DNA from: Lysinibacillus sp. FJAT-14745
GTDB lineage: Bacteria; Bacillota; Bacilli; Bacillales_A; Planococcaceae
Direction of reading: 5' to 3'
NCBI RefSeq assembly: GCF_001275675.1
Contig: NZ_LITM01000009.1
Span: 530,125 to 590,133, forward strand
DNA: 60,009 bases
Shown: one piece after another, positions 37,870-46,039 of the stretch
Layout of the letters: every line of letters begins with the position of its first letter
How positions within the stretch are numbered: position 1 is the first letter of the stretch
The notes under the pieces: generated by a model
The model's input: the letters and a program-made list of their open reading frames with translations, nothing else
The model's database searches: none
Told to the model about the DNA's origin: nothing
Program-made: the position numbers and the translations under genes

Positions 37870-38099
37870 TTGGTTTTCCTCCTATTACTTTTACCAATAA
37901 TATTTGCGAATTAATACGGTACTCATTACCCATGTCAAGTCCACTCCTAAGGATTGAACTCTCAAGCCGTTGTTGCTGTCGCTACGTTTGCACTAAGTTT
38001 TCGCACAAAAACAGCTGCTGCTCTTAACACGAGAATTTCGAAAGATCCGTCATTTTAATAAGGAAAGGACTATATACTTACCTTTACATTCGTTTTTAA

Positions 38100-38293
38100 C
38101 AATAAAAAAATCCTTTTCTCACGTTTATTTAACATGAGGAAAGGAATAATGACTTCATAACCTTTCACTCTTATCGTTCAAGGGGTTTCCCCTTGCATCA
38201 GGTTGGCACCAGCGCATGTCGTGAAATAGTTCATGCAGGTTGCCGGGTTTCACAGGGCCTGACCCTCCACCAGCTCGGGATAAGAGTATCCGT
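38100..38293 (-). promoter_or_regulatory. SAM-I (S-box) riboswitch of metK
   Basis: On the minus strand the aptamer shows CTCTTATCCCGAG, GGTGGAGGGTCAGGCCC, AAACCCGGCAACC and GGTGCCAACCTGATGCA, closed by AACGATAAGAG. A terminator follows (CCTTTCCTCATG pairing with CGTGAGAAAAGG, then seven T residues, 38105-38145). High SAM should switch metK off. Confidence 0.95.
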
Positions 38294-38303
38294 TCAATAT
38301 CTC

Positions 38304-38332
38304 ATAATACGGAAAAGGTCGAACGATGTCAA
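38304..38332 (-). promoter_or_regulatory. metK promoter
   Basis: TTGACA (38327-38332) and TATTAT (38304-38309) are 17 bp apart on the minus strand, immediately before the S-box leader. Confidence 0.85.
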
Positions 38333-38345
38333 ATGTTTTTAACTT

Positions 38346-38412
38346 CTTACAGCGGGTGTCCAAACACCCGCTGTAAGACCGGACGCAATTATGCCGAGGC
38401 ATAATTGATTGT
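38346..38412 (+). repeat. family-2 element reduced to its end hairpins
   Basis: A perfect hairpin CTTACAGCGGGTGT/ACACCCGCTGTAAG (38346-38377) is joined to CGGACGC and a second perfect hairpin AATTATGCC/GGCATAATT (about 38387-38406). In the long copy (54811-55113) the same two modules are separated by about 240 bp. Confidence 0.8.
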
Positions 38413-38508
38413 ATTCTTATAAAGAAAGTATGGGATTTATAATTTGGATTATGCTGTAATTTGAAACAAAATAATCCCTATTCTCCACCTCACATCATGT
38501 GTTAACAT

Positions 38509-38700
38509 ATGTGTGACCCCTTTACAGCACATTTTGTAGCTACAGAACATGTGGTGGATGAATATGATTGTAGCCTCTTTTTAGTTGACGACAAGCTCCA
38601 ACTGATAAAAAACCAGCTAAGACTTCACATCCTGTGCGAACCTCATGTTACCCAAGAGCTTCCAAACGCAATTTTGCTGTGGCGAAAGTGATTGTGTGAT
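38509..38700 (+). pseudogene. possible Nudix-hydrolase relic
   Basis: A 60-codon frame reads HFVATEHVVDEYDCSLFLVD, then a KLQL segment, and ends PHVTQELPNAILLWRK. This recalls the start and Nudix-box region (GGHIEPNELPDEAxLRE) of YjhB-type Nudix proteins, with the catalytic REVxEE part missing. There is no SD. The identification is tentative. Confidence 0.3.
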
Positions 38701-38899
38701 CACTTAATAAATAGGGTAAAAAGCATTATCAAAACGACTCAATTTACTTTTTGTCGTTTTCTTGAAAAGTAATAAAATCTGAAAAATAATTTCTGAATTA
38801 GTATAGATTATTTAAGCAATTGTGTTATACTATTTTTGAAATTAAGAAAATCTCCCTTGAACTCTAGGGAATACTATAAAAAAGGATGGTATTTAATCG

Positions 38900-40486
38900 A
38901 TGAATTCAGTAGAAATTGCAAACGAACTGAAGGAATTATTAAGCGGCGGCAACATTAATGTTCAACTTTCAGTACCACAATTAGCTGAAAAGGCTACTTC
39001 TCGTGGTGAAGCTATGTTAACAGTAGATGGCGCAGTTCGTGCAGAAACTGGCAAATACACTGGTCGTTCACCTAAAGATAAATATACGGTAGAAGAAGAT
39101 AGCACAAAGGATAAAATTGACTGGGGCAAAGTTAACCAACCAATTTCTTCTGAAGTGTTCGATAACTTATATGTAAAAGTAGTAAAATATTTAAAAGAAC
39201 GTGACGAATTATTCGTATTCAAAGGCTTTGCTGGTGCTGACAAAGATTCACAATTAAGCATCCAAGTAATCAATGAGTACGCTTGGCACAATCTTTTCGC
39301 TCATCAATTATTCATCCGTCCAACTGAAGAAGAATTAGCTTCTCATGTTGCTGACTTCACGGTTATCTCAGCTCCTAACTTTAAAGCAGACCCTGCTGTT
39401 GATGGCACAGCTTCTGAAACTTTCATCATTGTATCACTTGAAAAGAAAATTATCCTAATCGGTGGAACTGAATATGCTGGTGAAATTAAAAAATCTATTT
39501 TCGGTATTATGAACTACTTATTACCACAACAAGGCATCCTTTCAATGCACTGCTCAGCAAACGTTGGTGAAGCTGGTGATGTTGCATTATTCTTCGGTTT
39601 ATCTGGTACTGGTAAAACTACTTTATCTGCTGATCCTGACCGTAAGCTTATCGGTGACGATGAACACGGTTGGTCTGATAATGGTGTATTCAACATTGAG
39701 GGCGGTTGCTATGCAAAAACAATTAACCTTTCTGCTGAAAAAGAACCAGAAATCTACAACGCAATCCGCTTCGGTTCTGTTCTAGAAAACGTAGCTGTTG
39801 ATCCAGAAACTCGAGTTTGTGACTATGATAATGGTTCATTAACAGAAAATACACGTGTAGCTTATCCAATCCAATACATTGAAAATATTGTTGATCCATC
39901 TGTTGCAGGTCACCCAAAAACAATCATCTTCTTAACAGCTGATGCATTTGGTGTATTACCTCCAATCAGTAAATTAACAAAAGAGCAAGCAATGTACCAC
40001 TTCCTAAGCGGTTTCACATCTAAGCTTGCTGGTACAGAACGTGGTGTAACAGAGCCAGAACCAGTATTCTCAACTTGCTTCGGTTCTCCATTCCTTCCAC
40101 TTCCAGCAACGGTTTATGCTGAAATGTTAGGTCAAAAAATTGACGAGCACGGTGCACAAGTATACTTAGTGAACACTGGTTGGACTGGTGGCGAATATGG
40201 TACTGGTAGCCGTATGAAGCTTTCTTACACTCGTGCAATGGTACGTGCTGCAATTGATGGCAAATTAGCTAATGTTGAAACAATTCAAGATTCAGTATTC
40301 GGATTAAACATTCCAACTGCTATTGAAGGTGTCCCAACAGAAGTACTTAATCCTCGTGATGCATGGACAGACAAAGCTGCTTATGATGCAAAAGCTGCTG
40401 AACTTGCTGGTTTATTCAACAAAAACTTCGAGAAATTCTCAAATGTTTCTGAAGCTATCACTAAACTTGGCGGTCCATTAAAATAA
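38900..40486 (+). CDS. pckA: phosphoenolpyruvate carboxykinase (ATP)
   Basis: A 528-residue gluconeogenic enzyme converting oxaloacetate and ATP to PEP, CO2 and ADP. The kinase-1a P-loop [10 protein letters not shown] (233-242), the kinase-2 segment LIGDDEHGW and the RSPKDKYTV substrate region (56-64) are intact. AAAGGATGG precedes the ATG by about 10 bases. The gene has unusually regular codon use, typical of high expression. In B. subtilis it is repressed by CcpN under glycolytic conditions; I could not confirm an operator here. Confidence 0.97.
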   Translation: MNSVEIANELKELLSGGNINVQLSVPQLAEKATSRGEAMLTVDGAVRAETGKYTGRSPKDKYTVEEDSTKDKIDWGKVNQPISSEVFDNLYVKVVKYLKERDELFVFKGFAGADKDSQLSIQVINEYAWHNLFAHQLFIRPTEEELASHVADFTVISAPNFKADPAVDGTASETFIIVSLEKKIILIGGTEYAGEIKKSIFGIMNYLLPQQGILSMHCSANVGEAGDVALFFGLSGTGKTTLSADPDRKLIGDDEHGWSDNGVFNIEGGCYAKTINLSAEKEPEIYNAIRFGSVLENVAVDPETRVCDYDNGSLTENTRVAYPIQYIENIVDPSVAGHPKTIIFLTADAFGVLPPISKLTKEQAMYHFLSGFTSKLAGTERGVTEPEPVFSTCFGSPFLPLPATVYAEMLGQKIDEHGAQVYLVNTGWTGGEYGTGSRMKLSYTRAMVRAAIDGKLANVETIQDSVFGLNIPTAIEGVPTEVLNPRDAWTDKAAYDAKAAELAGLFNKNFEKFSNVSEAITKLGGPLK

Positions 40487-40496
40487 TTTACTAAGC

Positions 40497-40530
40497 AAAG
40501 GGAACGATTTCAAAGTCGTTCCCTTTTTTG
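40497..40530 (+). terminator. intrinsic terminator of pckA
   Basis: AAGGGAACGA pairs with TCGTTCCCTT and is followed by a T-run. Confidence 0.9.
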
Positions 40531-40586
40531 TGTTGAAGAAATATGGTCAAGCAAATCTTTGTGAATGTTTTGGAGCTTTAAATGAG

Positions 40587-40680
40587 GGTGATTTCCGTTC
40601 CATGTTACTCGCTTTCCTGAGAGCAAGCATCTGGCCGCTTTCGCATAGATAAACCATTGTTGCTGACGCTTCACTTTCAC
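40587..40680 (+). repeat. family-1 left-end fragment (F1)
   Basis: GTGATTTCCGTTCCATG, then ACTCGC and GCTTTCGCATAGATAAACC, then GTTGCTGACGCTTC are core pieces shared with copies G and H, in altered order. Confidence 0.6.
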
Positions 40681-40734
40681 AAAAAAAAACTGTTGCCTGA
40701 AGTTTTGTTTTATTACTATAAATTAGAGTGACGC

Positions 40735-40995
40735 GTTGATTGGAGTGGAGACTGAGCGACTCCTTGGGGATCAGCGATATAGAGGAACGAAGGCTAAAAG
40801 CATCACGTCCTGTGATAACGCCTTCGTGACCAACATCCTGTTGGCCCGAGACCCTGGAGCGAGCAGCGCGAGTGAAGCGGCTCATCGGACGCCCCCAGGA
40901 AGCTCTGCTCTGTGCGAAAGCGAAGCGGCAGCAACAAAGCGCTCAGTCGGAACGGAAATCAACTCCCTCGTTTTGCCGAAGAGCCATACTTTAAG
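40735..40995 (+). repeat. family-1 element, near-full copy F
   Basis: Terminal repeats are 40735-40758 (GTTGATTGGAGTGG type) and 40940-40963 (CTCAGTCGGAACGG type), with the right outer arm CGTTTTGCCGAAGAGCC to about 40990. The core carries the multi-stem motif (40787-40844) and a GCTCTGTGCGAAAGCG block. Confidence 0.85.
40787..40844 (+). ncRNA. conserved multi-stem motif (copy in element F)
   Basis: P1 ACGAAGGC/GCCTTCGT, P2 ATCAC/GTGAT with loop GTCCT, bulges TAAAAGC and AAC, then P3 CCAACA-TCC-TGTTGG. Confidence 0.5.
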
Positions 40996-41027
40996 ACACC
41001 TTAATTTCATGTATTTCAACAATATGC

Positions 41028-41060
41028 AAAGGGAACAATTAGAATCGTTCCCTTTTTTAT
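41028..41060 (+). terminator. second copy of the pckA-type terminator
   Basis: AAAGGGAACAATTAGAATCG then TTCCCTTTTTT repeats the pckA terminator 530 bases further on, with no gene in between. Confidence 0.8.
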
Positions 41061-41140
41061 CTCCCCTATTTTATAGAATTCTACTTTTCATATTAGTAAC
41101 TTTGTGTATAATTCATAATAGTAGTTTTAGGGGGATATAT

Positions 41141-42097
41141 ATGAAAAGAAAATATAAAGTGATTATTACCATTGTCAGTCTTCTATTAGTATTGTTTGTT
41201 GTGGCTGGATTTTTTGCAGGGAATTATTTTTATAACTTCGCCTTAAATCCTAATACTGATAAATCAGCTGTGTTTAATGCTCCACACAATTCTATTGCTG
41301 TTAGTCCTAATGATGCTAAAGAAAAAGAAGAGAGTGAGAAGTGGTTTAAAGAGAATTATAAGGACTCTTATCTACAGTCTTTCGATGATTTGAAATTACA
41401 TGCCTACACGCTTAAAAATACAAACGAAACAAATAAATGGGCAATTGTTTTCCATGGATATTCATCTGATGGCTCACAAATGACAAAGTATGCTAAACAT
41501 TTTTATGATAAAGGCTACAATGTTCTCGTACCTGATGCAAGGGCTCATGGTAAAAGTGAGGGTGACTATATTGGTATGGGTTGGCATGATCGACTTGATG
41601 TAGTCTCTTGGATTAACAATGTTATCAGTTCTGATAAAAACGCTGAAATTGTTTTATATGGTGTTTCCATGGGAGGTGCTACAGTGATGATGGCCTCAGG
41701 AGAGGATCTACCTGGCAATGTTAAGGCTATTATTGAGGATTGTGGTTATTCCTCAGTTTGGAATGAATTCTCTTATCAATTGCAAGCAATTTTTAATTTA
41801 CCCGAATTTCCTATTATGTATTTTTCTTCAATTGTCACGAAGTTAAGAGCTGACTATACGCTTGGTGAAGCTGATACCGTCAAGCAAGTAGCAAAATCGA
41901 AAACACCGATGCTATTCATTCATGGAAGTAATGATACATTTGTTCCATCGGATATGCTAAATGAAGTATATGAGGCCGCCAATGTACCGAAGGAGAAATT
42001 TATAGTTGAGGGTGCTGGACATAGTGGTGCAGAAAACGTTGCTGGAGACGCTTATTGGAAAACTATTAATAACTTTTTAGCAAAATATATAGAGTAA
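41141..42097 (+). CDS. membrane-anchored alpha/beta hydrolase (YqkD-like)
   Basis: A 318-residue protein. An N-terminal TM/signal anchor (residues 6-28) is followed by an alpha/beta-hydrolase domain outside the membrane. The nucleophile is S176 in GVSMGG; the acid (HGSNDTFVP) and histidine (GAGHSGA) are present. The start is ATG 41141 after TAGGGGGATATAT. A longer open frame from 40736 is rejected because its extra part is family-1 repeat and crosses a terminator. Probably an esterase or peptidase of unknown substrate. Confidence 0.88.
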   Translation: MKRKYKVIITIVSLLLVLFVVAGFFAGNYFYNFALNPNTDKSAVFNAPHNSIAVSPNDAKEKEESEKWFKENYKDSYLQSFDDLKLHAYTLKNTNETNKWAIVFHGYSSDGSQMTKYAKHFYDKGYNVLVPDARAHGKSEGDYIGMGWHDRLDVVSWINNVISSDKNAEIVLYGVSMGGATVMMASGEDLPGNVKAIIEDCGYSSVWNEFSYQLQAIFNLPEFPIMYFSSIVTKLRADYTLGEADTVKQVAKSKTPMLFIHGSNDTFVPSDMLNEVYEAANVPKEKFIVEGAGHSGAENVAGDAYWKTINNFLAKYIE

Positions 42098-42115
42098 ATG
42101 TCCTTTTTTCTGCCG

Positions 42116-42200
42116 TTCAGGTGCTTGCCGTAAAGCACCTGAGCGGTTTTTTGGTCTACCCGAGCAGTTTTCCGACTGACCTGAGCGATACTTTTCTCTA
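42116..42200. repeat. short 21-bp tandem repeat, same family as the 13-kb array
   Basis: ACCTGAGCGG (42137), ACCCGAGCAG (42158) and ACCTGAGCGA (42179) are exactly 21 bp apart. The first unit is fused to the terminator of the hydrolase gene. Confidence 0.85.
42118..42152 (+). terminator. intrinsic terminator of the hydrolase gene
   Basis: CAGGTGCTT and AAGCACCTG form a perfect 9-bp stem followed by GAGCGGTTTTTT. The 3' arm of the stem is also the first 21-bp repeat unit. Confidence 0.75.
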
Positions 42201-42290
42201 GGAATATTAACTTCCCACGTTTTTTTGATTCCAAAGGAGTTTCTACATTAGAATCGTTGAATGGAAAGACAGCTTGAATGCTTGAATACC

Positions 42291-43064
42291 TTATTGACGT
42301 TTCATCCACTCGCAAAGTGCATGTACTGTTCCTCTATTTTTGGCAGGTGGATACTGATGAGCATAGCGAAGATCATACCATGTTTCATATGTTTTATTAG
42401 CATCCTTTAAATAAAATTCTAACTGTCTTGCATGTTCAATATCTACATTTTCATCAAGGTAGCCATGAATAATAAGGACTGGAGCTGTAATGTGCTCTAC
42501 CTCAAAAAGTGGTGTTCGAGCATCATAAGCTTCTGGTACACGATTAGGCGTCCCTCCAATAACACGCTTCATCATCCTACGCATATCTGTCCGCTCCCAA
42601 TATGTAGCTGTTGCGTCAGATACTCCTGCCCATGTCACAACGGATGTAATATCTCTACGTAAGATTGCCGTCCAAAGTGCCATAATACCACCACGTGAAA
42701 ACCCAAAAACATGAATATTATCATTACAAAACTGTTTTAGTACGTCTACTGCGTATACAGCATCATAACGATCAGCTCCTGCAAACTCATCTCGACCTTC
42801 TCCACCTCGATTGCCACGGTAATATGGGGCAAAAACGATAAAGCCTTGAGCTGCAAACTGTGCGACACGCGAAGGTCTAACCATGCCAATGCTTTGCATG
42901 CCTCCCCGCAAATATAAAAAGCCATCATATGTACCTTCTGCCTTAGGCTCCGCTAGTAAACCCTTTATACGTAAACCATGTGACATATACGTGATTTCCG
43001 TTAAACGAATAGCTGGATTAGGCGAAGGATAAGGTCGTTTTCCAACGATCTTACCATTGGTCAT
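42291..43064 (-). CDS. ytmA: S9-like alpha/beta hydrolase YtmA
   Basis: A 257-residue prolyl-oligopeptidase-type hydrolase, the same length as B. subtilis YtmA. The nucleophile is S123 in GFSRGG; the oxyanion segment is YLRGGM, the acid lies in HGYLDENVD and the histidine in RYAHQYPP. The substrate is unknown. Its start overlaps the end of ytkD by 14 bases, so the two are coupled. Confidence 0.9.
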   Translation of the reverse strand: MTNGKIVGKRPYPSPNPAIRLTEITYMSHGLRIKGLLAEPKAEGTYDGFLYLRGGMQSIGMVRPSRVAQFAAQGFIVFAPYYRGNRGGEGRDEFAGADRYDAVYAVDVLKQFCNDNIHVFGFSRGGIMALWTAILRRDITSVVTWAGVSDATATYWERTDMRRMMKRVIGGTPNRVPEAYDARTPLFEVEHITAPVLIIHGYLDENVDIEHARQLEFYLKDANKTYETWYDLRYAHQYPPAKNRGTVHALCEWMKRQ

Positions 43065-43524
43065 AATGCTTCAACTCCTCCAGCATTTTCTGCATACCTG
43101 CATCCTTCATATGAAAGCTTAAATTTGGATGATGAGCAAATTCTTCATCCGTTAGCCAAGTCATCCCTGAAGTTTCTAAATCAAATTCAATGTCCTCCTG
43201 CCCCACAAATTGCGCAGTAAAGACCGCTTTACAAAATAAGATGTCATCATGAACGGCGTATTCTGCAAACCATTTAAGATTTTTTACATGAACACCAGTC
43301 TCCTCGAATACTTCCCTAATTGCTGCCTGCTCTAATGTTTCCCCAGGTTCTTGCTTTCCACCTGGAACTTCTACACCACGGCGTTTATGAATTGTACATA
43401 ACCACTTTTTTTCATGCTTTAATAAAACAAGTACATGCTTAGGTTCAGTGTCCAATTCGCCTCTAACAAAACTTAAGTCCACTCTTAAACCATTTAAATC
43501 TGTAAATGTGAACATGCTCTTCAA
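43051..43524 (-). CDS. ytkD: Nudix hydrolase YtkD (8-oxo-dGTPase type)
   Basis: A 157-residue Nudix protein with a perfect Nudix box at residues 56-78 (G, E62, REVFEE, G77). B. subtilis YtkD hydrolyses oxidised dGTP and other nucleotides, protecting against mutation; length and the ytmA neighbourhood agree. It is the first gene of the ytkD-ytmA unit. AAGGAGTTG precedes the ATG. Confidence 0.92.
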   Translation of the reverse strand: MKSMFTFTDLNGLRVDLSFVRGELDTEPKHVLVLLKHEKKWLCTIHKRRGVEVPGGKQEPGETLEQAAIREVFEETGVHVKNLKWFAEYAVHDDILFCKAVFTAQFVGQEDIEFDLETSGMTWLTDEEFAHHPNLSFHMKDAGMQKMLEELKHYDQW

Positions 43525-43629
43525 CTCCTTTTTTCGTTCTTCAGCGTTACGATGATGATCTTTTATTTCACTATAGTGTAATCATATAGCTACAATCAAC
43601 AAATAAAATCACTAATATTAAACTCCTAT

Positions 43630-43860
43630 TAATCGGTGCAAAAAGGATTTTTTAATAGAAAGTGATACCGCTTCTAATACTATGTTTATTCGATTACAAA
43701 CAGCAACAGCTCACCAAATTGGAATTTCTCCACTGCTAGCTGCTAGTGCTCAAAATGTGAGCTCTTCTTTATGACAATGGTTAATCCATCAAGAGTTGCT
43801 CTTAGTTGTTCAGTTTGTAAAATTAGCTTTCATCAATAAAAAAAGAGTCACTGATGTTTT
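43630..43860 (+). pseudogene. decayed C-terminal part of an LctP-type lactate permease gene
   Basis: The plus strand reads ESDTASNTMFIRLQTATAHQ, then IGISPLLAASAQNVSSS and a stop. After a frame change it reads MVNPSRVALSCSV. This follows the LctP family order (GSDTSSNALFGxLQ, TAxQIGISPxLxxAA, MISPxxIAV). An upstream LLIGA segment sits in yet another frame. At least two frameshifts and no start: a dead remnant. Confidence 0.55.
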
Positions 43861-43870
43861 TCAGTGACCC
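43838..43870 (-). terminator. intrinsic terminator of the 105-residue gene
   Basis: GGGTCACTGAA pairs with TCAGTGACTC on the minus strand, followed by seven T residues. Confidence 0.9.
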
Positions 43871-43875
43871 TACCT

Positions 43876-44193
43876 TTACACACGTTTATTGAAGTAAGGA
43901 AGCTGTTCCACAAATGCCTTCGTATCCGCATCCCCATACTCATGAACAAGTGCATAGATTTTTTTTAATCGCAAATCAATTTCATCATTTTCTCTATCAA
44001 GATGATATTGTATATATGGCAATTGCGCACGCCATGCATTCGAAATTTCTAACATCTGCATTTGTTGAAAAATCTTTTCAAAAACATCTAATGCTTGGCG
44101 ATCTAGATTAAGTTCAAAGTTCCACGGTCCTGCATATGGATTTGTATAATAAGTTCTATTGGCAAGTGAAAAATATACACGCTGACGATCCAT
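43876..44193 (-). CDS. uncharacterised 105-residue protein
   Basis: I do not recognise the family. It is a soluble, acidic/aromatic protein, predicted mostly helical after residue 30, with no TM segment, Cys or catalytic motif (middle part DVFEKIFQQMQMLE; C-terminal HEYGDADTKAFVEQL). An AAAGGAGTG SD precedes the ATG and a strong terminator follows, which supports a real, monocistronic gene. It sits between ytkD and ytzI on the opposite strand to ytzI. Confidence 0.75.
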   Translation of the reverse strand: MDRQRVYFSLANRTYYTNPYAGPWNFELNLDRQALDVFEKIFQQMQMLEISNAWRAQLPYIQYHLDRENDEIDLRLKKIYALVHEYGDADTKAFVEQLPYFNKRV

Positions 44194-44332
44194 CTCTACA
44201 AAACACTCCTTTTACCATAGTATGGTGGTAAAAGTACTGTTTTATTCGCTGGAATGTCAAACTTCCTTCACAACTAAGTAATATTATCTAATTTATAATA
44301 GGTAATGATGAATAAGGAACGGAGTGAATGCC

Positions 44333-44479
44333 ATGAGTTTAATCACGCTTTTAATTGTAGCAGCGATTATTGTTATTTTAGTAACGGTCGCGACTATTAT
44401 TAGTGTCAATCGTGCGTATGCTTTTAAACATACAGTTGATGAAAAACCACAGCAAAGCTTTCAACAAGATGATGACTAG
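44333..44479 (+). CDS. ytzI: YtzI-like small membrane protein (48 residues)
   Basis: MSLITLLIVAAIIVILVTVA starts a single TM helix (3-25) followed by a short polar tail ending QQDDD. Length and position next to ytkD and yidD fit B. subtilis YtzI. A GGAACGGAG SD precedes the ATG. The function is unknown. Confidence 0.7.
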   Translation: MSLITLLIVAAIIVILVTVATIISVNRAYAFKHTVDEKPQQSFQQDDD

Positions 44480-44549
44480 TTCAATTTCTACATTTTTTTA
44501 AGAGATTCTTTTATAATATTATTATCAAATAGAATTTGGAGTGAACGCA

Positions 44550-44711
44550 ATGGGAGTACCATTACCAATAATCATTATGATCGCAATGATGATGCTTATG
44601 TTTGGCGTTTCTGTCATTGTTTTGTTGAAGAAAAAAAGCAATTTCTTTACACAAACTATCGATGCTAAGCCTAAGCAAATTAACGCTCAACAAAAGGATA
44701 AACAAATATGA
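44550..44711 (+). CDS. small membrane protein (53 residues), coupled to yidD
   Basis: One hydrophobic Met-rich helix ([19 protein letters not shown], residues 4-22) is followed by a lysine-rich tail. GGAG lies 8-10 bases before the ATG. The TGA stop overlaps the yidD ATG (ATGA), a classic coupling arrangement, which argues it is translated. No known family recognised. Confidence 0.65.
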   Translation: MGVPLPIIIMIAMMMLMFGVSVIVLLKKKSNFFTQTIDAKPKQINAQQKDKQI

Positions 44712-44941
44712 AATATCCCTTTATATGGCTCATTAAGTTTTACAGAAAATTTATATCACCCATGACTCCGCCATCTTGCCGCTTCCATCCTACTTGCTCC
44801 TCCTATGGACTTGAAGCTTTTCAAAAACACGGTGCCATTAAAGGATTCTATTTAACGATTAAACGTATATCAAAATGCCAACCATTCCATCCAGGTGGCT
44901 TTGATCCAGTACCTGAAAAATGGCCTTCGAAAAAGAATTAA
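44708..44941 (+). CDS. yidD: membrane protein insertion efficiency factor YidD
   Basis: A 77-residue YidD/DUF37 protein. The conserved core [20 protein letters not shown] (12-31) and [15 protein letters not shown] (56-70) are intact. It binds the inner membrane face with an amphipathic helix and assists YidC-type insertion. B. subtilis YtjA is the counterpart. It is translationally coupled to the preceding 53-residue gene. Confidence 0.93.
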   Translation: MKYPFIWLIKFYRKFISPMTPPSCRFHPTCSSYGLEAFQKHGAIKGFYLTIKRISKCQPFHPGGFDPVPEKWPSKKN

Positions 44942-44966
44942 TTTTCGAGGGTCATTTTTTCTTGTA
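44924..44966 (+). terminator. intrinsic terminator after yidD
   Basis: GGCCTTCGAAAA pairs with TTTTCGAGGGTC (G-U pairs) across the stop codon, followed by six T residues. Confidence 0.7.
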
Positions 44967-45009
44967 CTTTTTTCAGATGTGCGTTATTATAGGAACTGTT
45001 CTAAAAAAT

Positions 45010-45030
45010 AAATCGTAATGGTTACTATTT
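45010..45030. promoter_or_regulatory. Zur box upstream of the zinc lipoprotein gene
   Basis: The 21-bp site starts AAATCGTAATGG and continues TTACTATTT. It differs from the Bacillus Zur consensus (AAATCGTAATNATTACGATTT) at two positions. It lies 19-40 bases upstream of the ATG. Confidence 0.8.
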
Positions 45031-45049
45031 GAAAGAGGTATGCTATAAG

Positions 45050-46039
45050 ATGAAAAAAGTACTTTTGTTATTTTTAGTTGCAGTCCTTGCCTTATTTACT
45101 GCTGCCTGTGGGAATAAATCAACAACATCCAAACAGTCAGAGACAAAGGATAAATTAACAATTTACACAACTGTTTATCCATTAAGTTATTTTGCACAAC
45201 GTATTGGTGGCGATTTTGTAGAGGTTTCTTCTATTTATCCTGCTGGTGCCAATGAGCACACATTTGAGCCAACACAAAAGGATATGATGAAATTAGCAGA
45301 TGCTAATATATTTTTCTATATCGGCTTAGGGCTCGAAGGCTTTGTTGAAAATGCTAAAAAAACTCTAGCTAATGAAAATGTAACAATGGTGGCTACTGCA
45401 GACCAGGTCTCAGATGAAAAATTGGCTGTTAGCACAGGTCATGCACATGATGATGAAGAGGAAGCACATCATGATCATGAAGACGGACACGATGATCATA
45501 ATCACGGTAATGTAGATCCACATGTTTGGCTATCACCAACTATCAGTCAAGACTTAGCACTTTCCATTAAAAACACTCTAGTTGAAAAAATGCCAGAACA
45601 AGAAGCTACATTTACAGCTAACTACGAGGCATTGGTAAAAGAACTACAAGGTTTAGACAGCGAATTTAAAACAATGGCTGATAAAGCGCAAGAGAAGACG
45701 TTCTTCGTATCACATGCAGCATTTGGCTATATCGCAGGGCAATATGGCTTAAAGCAAGTTCCAATAGCCGGTTTAAACTCACAAAATGAGCCTTCTCAAA
45801 AAGAACTTACGGCGATTGTTGATAAAGCAAAAGATTTGCATATTCACTACATTTTATTCGAGCAAAATGTCTCTTCTAAATTAGCCGAGGTTATCCAAAA
45901 AGAGGTTGGAGCAGACTCTCTTATCTTGCACAATTTAAGCGTTTTAACAGCGGATGATGTGAAGAATAATGAGACTTACTTCACCCTTATGAAGAAAAAT
46001 ATTAAAACTTTAAATACTGCCTTAAACGCTCACAAATAA
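45050..46039 (+). CDS. znuA: zinc ABC transporter substrate-binding lipoprotein (ZnuA/AdcA type)
   Basis: A 329-residue lipoprotein. The signal peptide ends FTAAC with the lipidated Cys at residue 20. The ZnuA fold carries zinc histidines (NEHTF, DPHVW, SHAAFGY) and a histidine/acid-rich loop (about 135-156). ATG 45050 is preferred to TTG 45029, which would translate the AGAGG SD. No ZnuB/ZnuC partner is in the window, so it would share a permease encoded elsewhere. Zur control is likely. Confidence 0.9.
   Translation: MKKVLLLFLVAVLALFTAACGNKSTTSKQSETKDKLTIYTTVYPLSYFAQRIGGDFVEVSSIYPAGANEHTFEPTQKDMMKLADANIFFYIGLGLEGFVENAKKTLANENVTMVATADQVSDEKLAVSTGHAHDDEEEAHHDHEDGHDDHNHGNVDPHVWLSPTISQDLALSIKNTLVEKMPEQEATFTANYEALVKELQGLDSEFKTMADKAQEKTFFVSHAAFGYIAGQYGLKQVPIAGLNSQNEPSQKELTAIVDKAKDLHIHYILFEQNVSSKLAEVIQKEVGADSLILHNLSVLTADDVKNNETYFTLMKKNIKTLNTALNAHK

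Larger units (their letters stand above)
37870..38899. other. 1030-bp divergent region between metK and pckA
   Basis: From left to right: metK 5' UTR, riboswitch terminator, SAM-I aptamer, metK promoter, a short family-2 repeat (38346-38412), a possible Nudix relic (38509-38700) and the pckA promoter region with TATACT at 38826-38831. Confidence 0.7.
40487..41140. other. 654-bp region between pckA and the hydrolase gene
   Basis: Two near-identical terminators (40497-40530 and 41028-41060) flank a partial and a near-complete family-1 element. The last 80 bases are the hydrolase leader. No gene is seen, although an open frame runs through the element into the hydrolase. Confidence 0.7.
43525..43875. 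other. 351-bp region between ytkD and the 105-residue gene
   Basis: It contains the ytkD promoter region, the LctP-type relic (about 43630-43860) and the terminator of the minus-strand gene at 43876. Confidence 0.6.

Noticed and set aside
38166..38293. Leader before metK as a T-box
   Set aside because: It lacks the GGTGGNACCGCG sequence and has all SAM-I riboswitch core elements.
40736..41140. In-frame N-terminal extension of the 41-kb hydrolase
   Set aside because: It is encoded by the family-1 repeat and passes through a terminator; ATG 41141 has an SD and begins a proper membrane anchor.
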